From NCBI GenBank assembly GCA_964651435.1, contig CAZYVU010000020.1, positions 1 to 48,253 of the forward strand: DNA of 48,253 nt, read 5' to 3'. The notes beneath the pieces are model-generated. The model was given only the letters and a program-made list of their open reading frames with translations, was not told the DNA's origin and ran no database searches. A program made the translations under genes and the position numbers. Every line of letters begins with the position of its first letter. Position 1 is the stretch's first letter. Positions 29,001 through 35,929 of the stretch are shown here, piece after piece. The DNA comes from CAZYVU01 sp964651435. Its GTDB lineage: Bacteria; Desulfobacterota; Syntrophorhabdia; Syntrophorhabdales; CAYQXL01.

Positions 29001-29112
29001 TCAGCGCATTGTTGCCCGGCACGGTGGCCGCGTTTGGGCTGAGGCAAAGGTGGGGGAAGGGGCGACGGTTCACTTTGTGCTCGCCGAGCCGCCCTTGACT
29101 GGGGGGGATTAA
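26011..29112 (+). CDS. Multi-PAS sensor histidine kinase (kinase A) with duplicated transmitter
   Basis: 1,033 aa. TM1 about 12-34; an all-helical periplasmic domain about 35-168, rich in charged heptads; TM2 about 171-194; HAMP about 195-245; PAS about 270-390 (DITERKRAEEE), PAS 395-520 (LDITALRKAEE), PAS 525-650 (IDVTQRRLAER), PAS 655-785 (DITARKQAEEE); coiled coil; DHp with H816 in SYSVSHDLRAPLRAMEG; HATPase with NLLNNAWKFT, NGVGFDM and GTGIGLA. The helical sensor could contact the upstream binding protein. Nucleotides 28321-29081 are identical to 32141-32901 in the second kinase. The start ATG 26011 is 12 nt after the binding-protein stop. The last residues, AEPPLTGGD, lie beyond the duplicated part. 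Confidence 0.93.
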   Translation: MRIKTRLRFNAIAAVGLILVIASSLAWSFVAALGIAQKENLASQMQRIAVERVLLRNDYQLYMSQRAKTQWFEKTAVLEGLIDQAQARFTEPKEKELLRDVRKAFDGTVIIVSNIIEIRERGRDTGQGPGILIEGERRLVAQLLAQIHTLNTAIAMLRESASRDASAAFRRALLLILVFSAMAVAVTILNSFFLDRLLAKRIILLRRGAETIGRGNLDHHLAVTGDDELVDLARAVNEMAARLKESYTSVEVLEREIAERTQAEAALRESEEKFRWIFESANVGKSITLLSGEIDVNRAFCDMLGYGREELKEKRWQELTPGEDVGAIEGILKPLLEGSADSARFNKRYRHKKGFFVWCDVSVAIRRDTAGKPLHFITTVVDITERKRAEEELAKREHLLQKIFDVLPIGLWFADGDGTLLRGNPAGVRIWGAEMRVGPSEYGVFKARRLPSGEPVGAHDWALVRTVQEGLTIVDEVLEIDAFDGETKTILNYSAPVLDDNGRVEGAIVVNLDITALRKAEESLRKEQEFMQLLLETSPAFYVAIGADGKTLKMNRALLEALEYGDEEVRGVDYLSAFVPEDDRAELAAIFRQIIREGKAAVNENRIVSKSGRLHLVEWHGQPVSHAGGQGDFFVGVGIDVTQRRLAERAVKENEERLATLIGNLPGFVYRCANDRDWTMLFISDGCAKITGYDPDDFLYNRRIAYNDIVHPRYQERLWQKWQDLLSRREAFEDEYPIVSADGSVRWVWERGRGIFSDGGELLFLEGFITDITARKQAEEENKRLNTELEQRVRDRTIELEAANKELEAFAYSVSHDLRAPLRAMEGFSSALLSDYRERMDEQGIHYLERIGGASRRMGQLINDLLNLSRISRQELTRKAVDLAALAQEIGQELQSQDRNRLVRLLVAPNLTAWGDARLLRIVFVNLLNNAWKFTGRNEETRIEVGAAVNESGETVYYVKDNGVGFDMAYADKLFAPFQRLHGVNEFPGTGIGLATVQRIVARHGGRVWAEAKVGEGATVHFVLAEPPLTGGD
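28321..29081 (+). repeat. 761-bp perfect direct repeat, copy 1
   Basis: Compared base by base with 32141-32901: no difference over 761 bp. It begins at the DIT that closes the last PAS domain and ends four codons or so before the ATPase domain finishes. The two copies are offset by 3,820 bp in direct orientation. The flanks differ immediately on both sides. Confidence 0.97.
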
Positions 29113-29142
29113 CGATAGACGAACAATTAAGGAGGAGAGGGG

Positions 29143-29589
29143 ATGGACCAGAAGACTATTCTTCTTGTCGAAGATAACCCCGACGACGAGGAGCTGACGC
29201 TCATGGCCCTGAAGAAGAACAATATTCTAAACAGGGTGGCGGTGGTCCGGGACGGCATCGAAGCCCTGGACTATCTCTTCGGCAGGGGAAAATATGAGGC
29301 TCACGAGCCCCCGGTCTTGCCGGATGTCGTGCTGCTTGACCTTAAGTTGCCGAAACTGGGTGGGCTGGAGGTCCTTGAGCGGATCCGTTCCGACGCAAGA
29401 ACGGCCTTTTTGCCCGTCGTAATCCTGACATCGTCGAGCCAGGACGAGGATGTTCTTGCAAGCTACAGGTTGAAGGCCAACAGCTACGTGCAAAAGCCCG
29501 TAGAGTTTGGCCGGTTTGCCGAAGCCGTGGGTCAGGTGGGTCTCTATTGGCTCGTCCTGAACGAACCGCCGCCTTGGGCGCAAGGGTAG
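29143..29589 (+). CDS. Single-domain response regulator (Rcp1-like)
   Basis: 148 aa receiver, no output domain. D11, phospho-acceptor D66 (LLDLKLPK), T96 (LTSSS) and K118 (QKP). Rcp1-type C-terminus (VGLYWLVLNEPPP). It lies 30 nt after kinase A with a strong GGAGGAGAGGGG ribosome-binding site, and between the two kinases that share an identical transmitter, so both probably phosphorylate it. It is a paralogue of the receiver at 17184-17627. Downstream partner unknown: it may relay to the HD-GYP regulator or act by protein contact. Confidence 0.93.
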   Translation: MDQKTILLVEDNPDDEELTLMALKKNNILNRVAVVRDGIEALDYLFGRGKYEAHEPPVLPDVVLLDLKLPKLGGLEVLERIRSDARTAFLPVVILTSSSQDEDVLASYRLKANSYVQKPVEFGRFAEAVGQVGLYWLVLNEPPPWAQG

Positions 29590-29619
29590 CGGAAGGGGGA
29601 ACGACATATTGGGGGCGAC

Positions 29620-30756
29620 ATGTCCGATACGCAACCATTGTTTACGATTCTTCGACTTTTCATTCTGTGCTCTCTTGTTTTCTGCGTCGATGCTGTCGCG
29701 GCGGCGGAGAGCGGAGCGATAAAGATCGGTTTTGTCGGTAGCCTTACGGGGAGAAGCTCGGACCTGGGCATCCAGGGCCGCAACGGGGCAACGCTGGCCG
29801 TGGAAGAGATCAACCGGCAGGGCGGCATCAATCAAAAACGGGTGGTGCTGCTGACGAAGGACGACGGCCTGAACCCGGAGACGGCCATGAAGGTAGACCG
29901 CGAACTGATCGAAGAGGGGGTCGTTGCCATAATAGGCCACATGAACAGCACCATGTGCGAGGCCGCCGTGCCCGTGGCAAACGAGAAAAGGGTGCCGATG
30001 ATTTCGCCTACCTCGAGCACGAACAACCTGACAGGTATAGATGACTACTTTCTCAGGGTGATGAACCCCAATGTGCGAATGGTCAATTTTAAGGCACAAT
30101 ACGCCTTCACCCATCTGAAGCTCCGAAGGATGGGAACCATCCACGATCTGTCGAACCGATCATATTCCGAGGGGTATGCATCAAATTTTAAAGCGGAGTT
30201 CGAGCGCCTGGGGGGCCGTATCGTCGCAGGTCACAGCTTCACAGCGGGTTCCGATGTCAGCCACAAAGCCTTGGCCGGAAAGGCCCTCGGGCAGCGACCG
30301 GACGGGCTACTCATCGTTGCCGGTGCCATCGATACGGCCATGCTTTGCCAGCATATCCGCATGACGGGATCGAAGATACCCATTATTATCAGTGGGTGGG
30401 CCCAAACCCCCGACCTCCTGAGTCATGGCGGCCCTGCCGTAGAGGGCGTTCTTACGACGCAGTACGTCGACCACGACAGCAGCGAGGAACCTTTTGGCGC
30501 ATTCAAGCAGAAATACAAGTCCCGGTTCGGTGAGGCGCAGCCCGGTTTCGCCGTTGTCATGGCATATGACGCCGTCATGGTGGTGCGGGACGCGCTTACG
30601 AAGAATGACGATCCGAAACAACTAAAGTCAACCATTGTGAAACAGAGAACCTTCCGGGGCCTGCAGGGCCCCTTCGAGATCGATGCCTTCGGCGATGCTA
30701 AGCGGCGGGGGTACATTGTGACGGTCCGGAACAACCGGTTCGCTATCATCAAGTAG
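29620..30756 (+). CDS. LivJ-like (type I fold) periplasmic binding protein without a transporter
   Basis: 378 aa. Signal peptide (FTILRLFILCSLVFCVDAVAA, cleavage near AAA). The mature protein has the branched-chain amino acid/amide-binding fold: IKIGFVGSLTGRSSDLGIQG, NGATLAVEEINRQGGI, VVAIIGHMNSTMCEAAVPVA, ISPTSSTNNLT. No LivH/M/G/F homologue is encoded. It ends 1 nt before the start of kinase B, so the two are tightly coupled. Start ATG 29620 follows TTGGGGGCGAC. Best reading: an extracytoplasmic ligand receptor for kinase B, as in LuxP-LuxQ or TorT-TorS. The ligand could be an amino acid, amide, urea or short carboxylate. Confidence 0.88.
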   Translation: MSDTQPLFTILRLFILCSLVFCVDAVAAAESGAIKIGFVGSLTGRSSDLGIQGRNGATLAVEEINRQGGINQKRVVLLTKDDGLNPETAMKVDRELIEEGVVAIIGHMNSTMCEAAVPVANEKRVPMISPTSSTNNLTGIDDYFLRVMNPNVRMVNFKAQYAFTHLKLRRMGTIHDLSNRSYSEGYASNFKAEFERLGGRIVAGHSFTAGSDVSHKALAGKALGQRPDGLLIVAGAIDTAMLCQHIRMTGSKIPIIISGWAQTPDLLSHGGPAVEGVLTTQYVDHDSSEEPFGAFKQKYKSRFGEAQPGFAVVMAYDAVMVVRDALTKNDDPKQLKSTIVKQRTFRGLQGPFEIDAFGDAKRRGYIVTVRNNRFAIIK

Positions 30757-30757
30757 C

Positions 30758-32908
30758 ATGGGAAGACGCACCTTTAGCCTGAAGCGCATCCTGATCTTCT
30801 CCTTTACCCTGCTTGGGGCGCTGCCCGTTCTTGTCATGGGCTTCGTGAGTGTCAAGTTTATCGGCGCGGATATAAGCCGGGAGGTTCGGGCGAAGAATCT
30901 TCTCATCTCCCAATCGCTGTCGGCGGAGGTGCAGTCCTTTCTTTCCCAGGGGCTTTCCATGCTTCGGCTTGTCGAGGATGCGGTTGTTGACCGGCGGCTA
31001 ATGCGTTCTGAAGAGGTGAGTGCCTATCTCGACAGCATCCTCCAGAGAAATCTTCAGTTCGAGGCCATAGTTCTGCTCGATGCCTCGGGGACGGTGAGGC
31101 ACATGAGTCCGATCGATGAGAACGTCCTCGGAACGAACCTTTCGGGCCAGCCCTTTTTTGGTCGGGTCAATAGGGAGAGGCAACCATACTGGTCCACCAC
31201 ATTCATTTCTCTTCATACGGGCAAACCGACGCTTGTGCTTGCCATCCCCACGAAGGACGGTGTCATTGTGGGTTACCTCAACCTTGCCGCCTTAAACGTC
31301 GTAACCAACAGGGTCCGCGCTGAGGGTCTGGCGACGGCCTTGATCATTGACCGCGAGGGCACCATTATTGCCCACCCTGATCCCAGAAAGGTCGCGGAAC
31401 GGGAGAACCTGGGACATTTGCCATTTGCAAACCCCCGGAGGGGGGGTCAGGAGGGCAACGTTTCCTATGCGGACGATGGCGTAGAGTATCTGGCAAGCCT
31501 CTCTTTTGTTCCGCAGACAGAGTGGACTGTTGTTGTCGCTGTGCCCGCCCACGAGGCCTTGGCCCTTGTTACCAGGGTCCGAATGCTCTTCGGTGCGGGC
31601 TCCCTCGTCGTTGTTCTTATGGCTGTGGCCATCGCCTTTCTGACCCTCCGCAAGGTTTCAGTTCCCCTTGTGCAGCTTGTTCGCGACGCCCGCAAGATTG
31701 CCGAGGGCGACTACGGCTTTCAGAAAAGGCCGGCAGGACTCCGGGAGATTGATGAGCTTGTCGATGACTTTCACATGATGGCAGAGGCTGTTGAAAGCAG
31801 AGAGAAGCGTCTCAAGGAGAGCAATGAGACGCTCGATGCATTTTTTAACGCCGTCCACGAGAGTATGGTGTTCATCGATCCTCAGGGAACGGTGCTCCTC
31901 TCCAACAGGGTGGGGTCCGAGCGGTTGGGTGCGGACGTTAAGGACTTTGTCGGCACCTCTCTGTACGACCACTTTCCCGCAGAGGTCCGGGCGTCGCGGA
32001 GGGCCCAGTACGAAACCGTCGTTACCACGAAAAAACCCGTATATTTCCAGGACGCCCGGGCGGGCAGGTTCTTTGAGCAGCGCTGCTTCCCTGTACTCAA
32101 CATGAAGGGGGAGGTGAGAGGGGTTGCTATCTTTGCCTACGACATCACCGCCCGCAAACAGGCAGAGGAGGAGAACAAGCGCCTCAACACCGAACTGGAG
32201 CAACGCGTCCGGGATCGGACCATAGAGCTGGAAGCGGCGAACAAGGAGCTGGAGGCCTTTGCCTACTCCGTTTCTCATGATCTCAGGGCCCCCTTGCGGG
32301 CCATGGAAGGGTTCAGCTCTGCCCTTCTCTCGGATTATCGCGAACGGATGGACGAACAGGGCATCCACTACCTGGAGCGCATCGGTGGGGCTTCCCGTCG
32401 CATGGGCCAGCTTATCAACGACCTCCTCAACCTCTCCCGCATCTCCCGGCAGGAGCTGACGAGAAAGGCCGTCGATCTCGCGGCCCTGGCGCAGGAGATA
32501 GGGCAGGAGCTTCAGTCCCAGGACCGGAACCGGCTCGTTCGGCTGCTCGTAGCGCCGAACCTGACGGCGTGGGGTGACGCCCGCCTGCTCCGCATTGTCT
32601 TTGTGAACCTTCTGAACAACGCCTGGAAGTTTACGGGCAGGAACGAGGAGACCCGGATCGAGGTCGGCGCCGCCGTAAACGAGAGCGGCGAGACGGTCTA
32701 TTACGTAAAGGATAACGGCGTGGGTTTCGACATGGCCTACGCGGACAAGCTCTTCGCCCCCTTTCAGCGCCTCCATGGCGTCAACGAGTTCCCCGGCACC
32801 GGTATCGGCCTTGCCACCGTTCAGCGCATTGTTGCCCGGCACGGTGGCCGCGTTTGGGCTGAGGCAAAGGTGGGGGAAGGGGCGACGGTTCACTTTGTGC
32901 TGCCCTGA
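30758..32908 (+). CDS. Cache-HAMP-PAS sensor histidine kinase (kinase B) with duplicated transmitter
   Basis: 716 aa. TM1 about 8-30; double-Cache extracytoplasmic domain about 31-275 (EAIVLLDASGTVRHMSPIDE...; LIIDREGTIIAHPDPRK; FVPQTEWTVVVAVP); TM2 about 276-297; HAMP about 298-350; PAS about 365-465 (AYDITARKQAEEE); coiled coil; DHp with H507 (SVSHDLRAPLRAMEG); HATPase ending GATVHFVLP. From DITARKQ onward both protein and DNA are identical to kinase A. It starts 1 nt after the binding-protein stop with no separate Shine-Dalgarno, so translation is coupled. A second input to the receiver at 29143, or to the receiver/HD-GYP protein at 33121, is likely. Confidence 0.94.
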   Translation: MGRRTFSLKRILIFSFTLLGALPVLVMGFVSVKFIGADISREVRAKNLLISQSLSAEVQSFLSQGLSMLRLVEDAVVDRRLMRSEEVSAYLDSILQRNLQFEAIVLLDASGTVRHMSPIDENVLGTNLSGQPFFGRVNRERQPYWSTTFISLHTGKPTLVLAIPTKDGVIVGYLNLAALNVVTNRVRAEGLATALIIDREGTIIAHPDPRKVAERENLGHLPFANPRRGGQEGNVSYADDGVEYLASLSFVPQTEWTVVVAVPAHEALALVTRVRMLFGAGSLVVVLMAVAIAFLTLRKVSVPLVQLVRDARKIAEGDYGFQKRPAGLREIDELVDDFHMMAEAVESREKRLKESNETLDAFFNAVHESMVFIDPQGTVLLSNRVGSERLGADVKDFVGTSLYDHFPAEVRASRRAQYETVVTTKKPVYFQDARAGRFFEQRCFPVLNMKGEVRGVAIFAYDITARKQAEEENKRLNTELEQRVRDRTIELEAANKELEAFAYSVSHDLRAPLRAMEGFSSALLSDYRERMDEQGIHYLERIGGASRRMGQLINDLLNLSRISRQELTRKAVDLAALAQEIGQELQSQDRNRLVRLLVAPNLTAWGDARLLRIVFVNLLNNAWKFTGRNEETRIEVGAAVNESGETVYYVKDNGVGFDMAYADKLFAPFQRLHGVNEFPGTGIGLATVQRIVARHGGRVWAEAKVGEGATVHFVLP
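32141..32901 (+). repeat. 761-bp perfect direct repeat, copy 2
   Basis: Identical to 28321-29081. Within a few bases of its right end this copy reaches the stop codon of kinase B, and a mosaic short-unit repeat tract starts directly after. Confidence 0.97.
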
Positions 32909-33108
32909 AGGGCGGTAATGGGTGATAAGAGACGATTTTGAATTGTGGATTCTGAATTTTGAATTGAAAAGCAGGGAAGGGTGTTGAAAGTGAAAAGTTA
33001 GAAGTGAAAAGTGCAAAGTGAAAAGTTAAAGTGAACAGTTCAGTGTGCAAGGTGTAAAGTTAAAGATGAAGCAGGCACGAATCACGAATTGCGAGTTACG
33101 ACTTAGGG
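32909..33108. repeat. Mosaic short-unit repeat tract between kinase B and the HD-GYP regulator
   Basis: Four successive runs, each with its own degenerate unit: GGTAATGGGTGATAAGAG; GAATTTTGAATTG-type units; a long run of GTGAAAAGTTA / GTGCAAAGTGAAAAG-type units; and CACGAATCACGAATTGCGAG-type units. There is no open frame of interest and no credible gene. The ribosome-binding site of the next gene (GGGAGGAGG) follows at once. Confidence 0.8.
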
Positions 33109-33120
33109 AGGAGGCTTTCT

Positions 33121-34887
33121 GTGGCTGAACCATTCAACATAGTGATCGTTGAGGATGTTCCTGACGATGCTGAACTCATGGTCTTGCAGCTCCGCAACGC
33201 GGGGCTCGCTTTTCGATGGAAGAGAGTGGACGACGAAGAGAATTACCGAAAGGCCTTGGCAGAAGGACCGGATCTGATTCTTTCGGACTGGTCTCTTCCC
33301 GGTTTTGGCGGATTAAGCGCCTTGCGCCTCATGGTTGAGGCCGCCCTTGATATCCCCTTCATCATCGTCTCCGGCGAGATCGGCGAAGAGATGGCCGTCG
33401 AAGCCCTTCGGATGGGTGCCTGTGATTACGTTCTAAAAGACAGGCTCGCCCGGCTGGGGGCTGCTGTTGCGCGGGCCATGGGTGAGAAGCGGCTTCGGAG
33501 GCACCGTCGGGACGCCGAAGAGGCCCTTCGGGAAAGCGACGCGCGGTGGCAATTTGCCCTGGAGGGCGCGGGCGACGGTCTCTGGGATTGGAATGCTGAA
33601 ACGAACGAGGTCTATTTCTCCCGGCAATGGAAGACCATGCTCGGCTATGAGGAGGAAGAGATAGGCTCCACTCTTAATGAATGGGACCGCCTGGTGCATC
33701 CCGATGACCGGACTCATGTTTATCGGGACCTTGAGCGACACCTGGCTGACAAGACGCCCTCGTACAGCAGCGAACACCGTCTTCTCTGTAAAGACGGCAC
33801 GTACAAGTGGGTATTGGACAGGGGAAAGGTGGTGAAGCGTGGTCTTGACGGCAGGCCTATACGGGTAATAGGCACACACGCCGATATCTCCGACCGTAAG
33901 CGGGCCGAGGATGAGCTCAAAGCAAGCGAAGAGAAATACAGGTTGCTCTTTGAGCAATCGCCCCTCGGCATCTTTCACTTTGATGTGCACGGCGTTATTC
34001 AGGAATGTAACGACAATTTCGTCCAGATTATCGGCTCCTCCCGCGATGCCCTCGTGGGATTCAACATGTTGGCTCAGCTCAGCGATAAGGAATTGGAGGC
34101 CGAAGTTCGGAAGGCTATTTCCGGGATACCAGGATACTACGAGAACTACTATAGATCGATGACGGCCCAAAAGGTTACACCTGTGAGGGTACTCTTGCGC
34201 GGTATTGTGGAAAACGGAGTTTTTGTTATGGGCGTAGGGATCGTGGAGGATATTTCAGAGCGGAAAAAGGCGGAAGATGCAACCCAGAAGAGCATCCGCC
34301 GTCTCCGCAGGGTGACCGGATCAATTATCAACGTCATTGTCATGGCTGTGGAGACCCGGGATCCCTACACGGCGGGTCACCAGAGGAGGGTGGCGGACCT
34401 TGCAAGAACGATAGCCGGCGAAATGGGCTTGCCATCCGAGCAGATGGAAGGTATCCGCGTTGCGGGGATAATTCACGACCTCGGTAAAATCTCCATTCCA
34501 GCCGAAATTCTCAGCATGCCCCGCAGGCTGACGCCTGTTGAATACGACCTTGTCAAGGCCCACAGCCGGATAGGCCATGACATTCTGAAGGACATAGATT
34601 TCGACTGGCCCGTTGCCGAGATAATCTTTCAGCACCACGAACGCATAAATGGTTCGGGGTACCCAAGGTGCTTGAAGGGCGAGGAGATACTCCCGGAGGC
34701 CCGAATCATAGCTGTGGCCGACGTGGTGGAAGCCGTAGCTTCTCACCGGCCCTACCGTCCGGCCCTGGGTATCGAAAGCGCCCTCGCCGAGATCGAAAAG
34801 AACAAGGGTGTCCTCTATGACCCCGATGCAGTCGAAGCTTGTGTGAGGCTTTTTCGGGAGAAGACGTATTCCTTGGTCACGTCGTGA
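33121..34887 (+). CDS. Response regulator with receiver-PAS-PAS-HD-GYP architecture
   Basis: 588 aa, cytoplasmic. Receiver about 5-120 with D12 and phospho-acceptor D56 (LILSDWSLPG) and Lys in YVLKDR; PAS about 140-265 (DGLWDWNAETNEVYFSRQW ... HADISDRKRAED); PAS about 270-390 (EDISERKKAED); HD-GYP about 400-580 with H452-D453 (IHDLGKISIPAEIL) and H505-H506-E (QHHERINGSGYP, Asn for the more usual Asp). Predicted cyclic-di-GMP phosphodiesterase switched by phosphorylation. Start is GTG 33121 with GGAGG at proper spacing. It ends the binding-protein/kinase operon, although the repeat tract just upstream leaves room for a separate promoter. Confidence 0.93.
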   Translation: MAEPFNIVIVEDVPDDAELMVLQLRNAGLAFRWKRVDDEENYRKALAEGPDLILSDWSLPGFGGLSALRLMVEAALDIPFIIVSGEIGEEMAVEALRMGACDYVLKDRLARLGAAVARAMGEKRLRRHRRDAEEALRESDARWQFALEGAGDGLWDWNAETNEVYFSRQWKTMLGYEEEEIGSTLNEWDRLVHPDDRTHVYRDLERHLADKTPSYSSEHRLLCKDGTYKWVLDRGKVVKRGLDGRPIRVIGTHADISDRKRAEDELKASEEKYRLLFEQSPLGIFHFDVHGVIQECNDNFVQIIGSSRDALVGFNMLAQLSDKELEAEVRKAISGIPGYYENYYRSMTAQKVTPVRVLLRGIVENGVFVMGVGIVEDISERKKAEDATQKSIRRLRRVTGSIINVIVMAVETRDPYTAGHQRRVADLARTIAGEMGLPSEQMEGIRVAGIIHDLGKISIPAEILSMPRRLTPVEYDLVKAHSRIGHDILKDIDFDWPVAEIIFQHHERINGSGYPRCLKGEEILPEARIIAVADVVEAVASHRPYRPALGIESALAEIEKNKGVLYDPDAVEACVRLFREKTYSLVTS

Positions 34888-34905
34888 TCGGAAAGAGGGT
34901 GCGGG

Positions 34906-35478
34906 TTATTCGAGGACCGATACCACCCCGCTCGCTATATCGTAGTAGGCCGCCACGACCTTCGCCTTCCCCTCGGCGACGAGCTTTGCCATGATGGGTT
35001 CGGCGGCGCGTATGCGGTCCGCCACCAGGTGCGCGTTCGCCCGGATCGCGTTGTCGATGAGATCTCCCTCCTGCCCTTTTGCCTGCTCAACGGCAGGCAC
35101 GATAAGGTTTACGATGTTTGCTATGTGTCCGTGGGCTTCACCGCCGCTTGCCGTGGCGGTGACGGCGCCGCAGGCACCGTGCCCGAGGACGACGACAAGC
35201 TCAACTCCAAGGTGGTCGACCGCGTATTCTACACTGCCCAAGGCAACGTCATCGACTATGTTGCCGGCCACGCGGATGATAAAGAGGTCCCCGATCCCCT
35301 GGTCAAAGAGTATCTCCGGCGGTATCCTGGAATCGGAGCAGCCGACGACGACGGCAAAGGGTTTCTGGCCCTTCACCGCCTCTTGACGCCTCCGCTGGCC
35401 CTGGCGCGGATGCTTCGCCCTGGAGGAGGCGAAACGCTTGTTTCCATCGAGGAGCTTTTTCAGGTTCTGGTCTATCAA
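34906..35478 (-). CDS. Beta-class carbonic anhydrase
   Basis: Interconverts CO2 and bicarbonate. 190 aa. Zinc ligands and active site are visible: CSDSR (Cys and the Asp-Arg dyad) and HGACGAV (His, Cys). The rest matches compact bacterial beta-CAs: IDQNLKKLLDGNKRFASS, LFIIRVAGNIVDD, LGSVEYAVDHLGV. I chose TTG 35478 because AGGGGG lies just before it and a good promoter (35510-35538) occupies the region that a longer form (TTG 35541, 211 aa) would translate. It is divergent from acs. Bicarbonate supply also serves CarB, but no direct operon link exists. Confidence 0.9.
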   Translation of the reverse strand: MIDQNLKKLLDGNKRFASSRAKHPRQGQRRRQEAVKGQKPFAVVVGCSDSRIPPEILFDQGIGDLFIIRVAGNIVDDVALGSVEYAVDHLGVELVVVLGHGACGAVTATASGGEAHGHIANIVNLIVPAVEQAKGQEGDLIDNAIRANAHLVADRIRAAEPIMAKLVAEGKAKVVAAYYDIASGVVSVLE

Positions 35479-35509
35479 GGTTTCCCCCTTCAAAGTAGTG
35501 TTGCCGTCT

Positions 35510-35538
35510 ATATTAAAGAATTCACAAACCCTTATCAA
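35510..35538 (-). promoter_or_regulatory. Sigma70-type promoter for carbonic anhydrase
   Basis: Minus strand: TTGATA, 17-nt spacer, TAATAT. Placed about 30 nt upstream of the chosen TTG start. Confidence 0.55.
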
Positions 35539-35610
35539 CAATATTGTGGTGCTCTGTCCGCTTTGCTTGATAATCGGCTACGGGGAGGCTTTGAGGGGAG
35601 TACTGCGTTT

Positions 35611-35792
35611 GAAGAGCGCTTCGCTTGGTTTGTCTGGTTTGTTTGGTGCACAGCAACCCCAGCATCCGGCATCAAGTGCGCTCAAGTTCTCATTTACTCA
35701 ATTCCTTTTGCCCCACTCCCCCCCCACATATCGCTTTTCTCTCCCGACTCTCCCCTCCCAACTCCTCACTCCGAACTTCCCCCTTCCCACAT
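35611..35792. repeat. Mosaic short-unit repeat tract between carbonic anhydrase and acs
   Basis: The 451-nt gap 35479-35929 holds the carbonic anhydrase promoter, this tract and the acs promoters; there is no gene. In order the tract has TTGGTTTGTCTGGTTTGTTT units, CAGCAACCCCAGCATCCGGC units, CTCAAGTTCTCATTTACTC units and a C-rich run with CTCCCAACTCCTCACTCCGA units. The last family resembles the CTCCGAACTC units inside carA. Confidence 0.75.
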
Positions 35793-35797
35793 TTCTA

Positions 35798-35826
35798 TTG
35801 ACAACCCCCCTATTAATTGTGAAAAT
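35798..35826 (+). promoter_or_regulatory. Candidate distal acs promoter
   Basis: TTGACA, 17-nt spacer, GAAAAT. The -35 context CTATTGACAAC is repeated 44 nt downstream at the proximal promoter. Confidence 0.3.
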
Positions 35827-35841
35827 ATGAACATATTCCTA

Positions 35842-35870
35842 TTGACAACGCGGGGTCCCGCGTTTAGAAT
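35842..35870 (+). promoter_or_regulatory. Proximal acs promoter with palindromic operator in its spacer
   Basis: TTGACA (35842-35847), 17-nt spacer, TAGAAT (35865-35870): nearly consensus sigma70. The spacer contains ACGCGGG-GT-CCCGCGT (35848-35863), a perfect 7-bp inverted repeat filling 16 of the 17 bases, so a bound dimer would sit directly between the -35 and -10 boxes. Confidence 0.75.
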
Positions 35871-35929
35871 AGAGGGTTCAATCCGAACAATTTTGTAGCC
35901 TTATATCAATCAACGTTAGGAGGTTTAGC

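Noticed and set aside
26965..29073. 702-codon open frame on the minus strand, with a partner at 31658-33016
   Set aside because: Antisense to the two kinases. They resemble each other only because the underlying 761-bp repeat is identical.
24985..30756. ABC importer operon reading of the two binding-protein genes
   Set aside because: No permease or ATPase gene is present anywhere in the window; both are followed directly by kinases.
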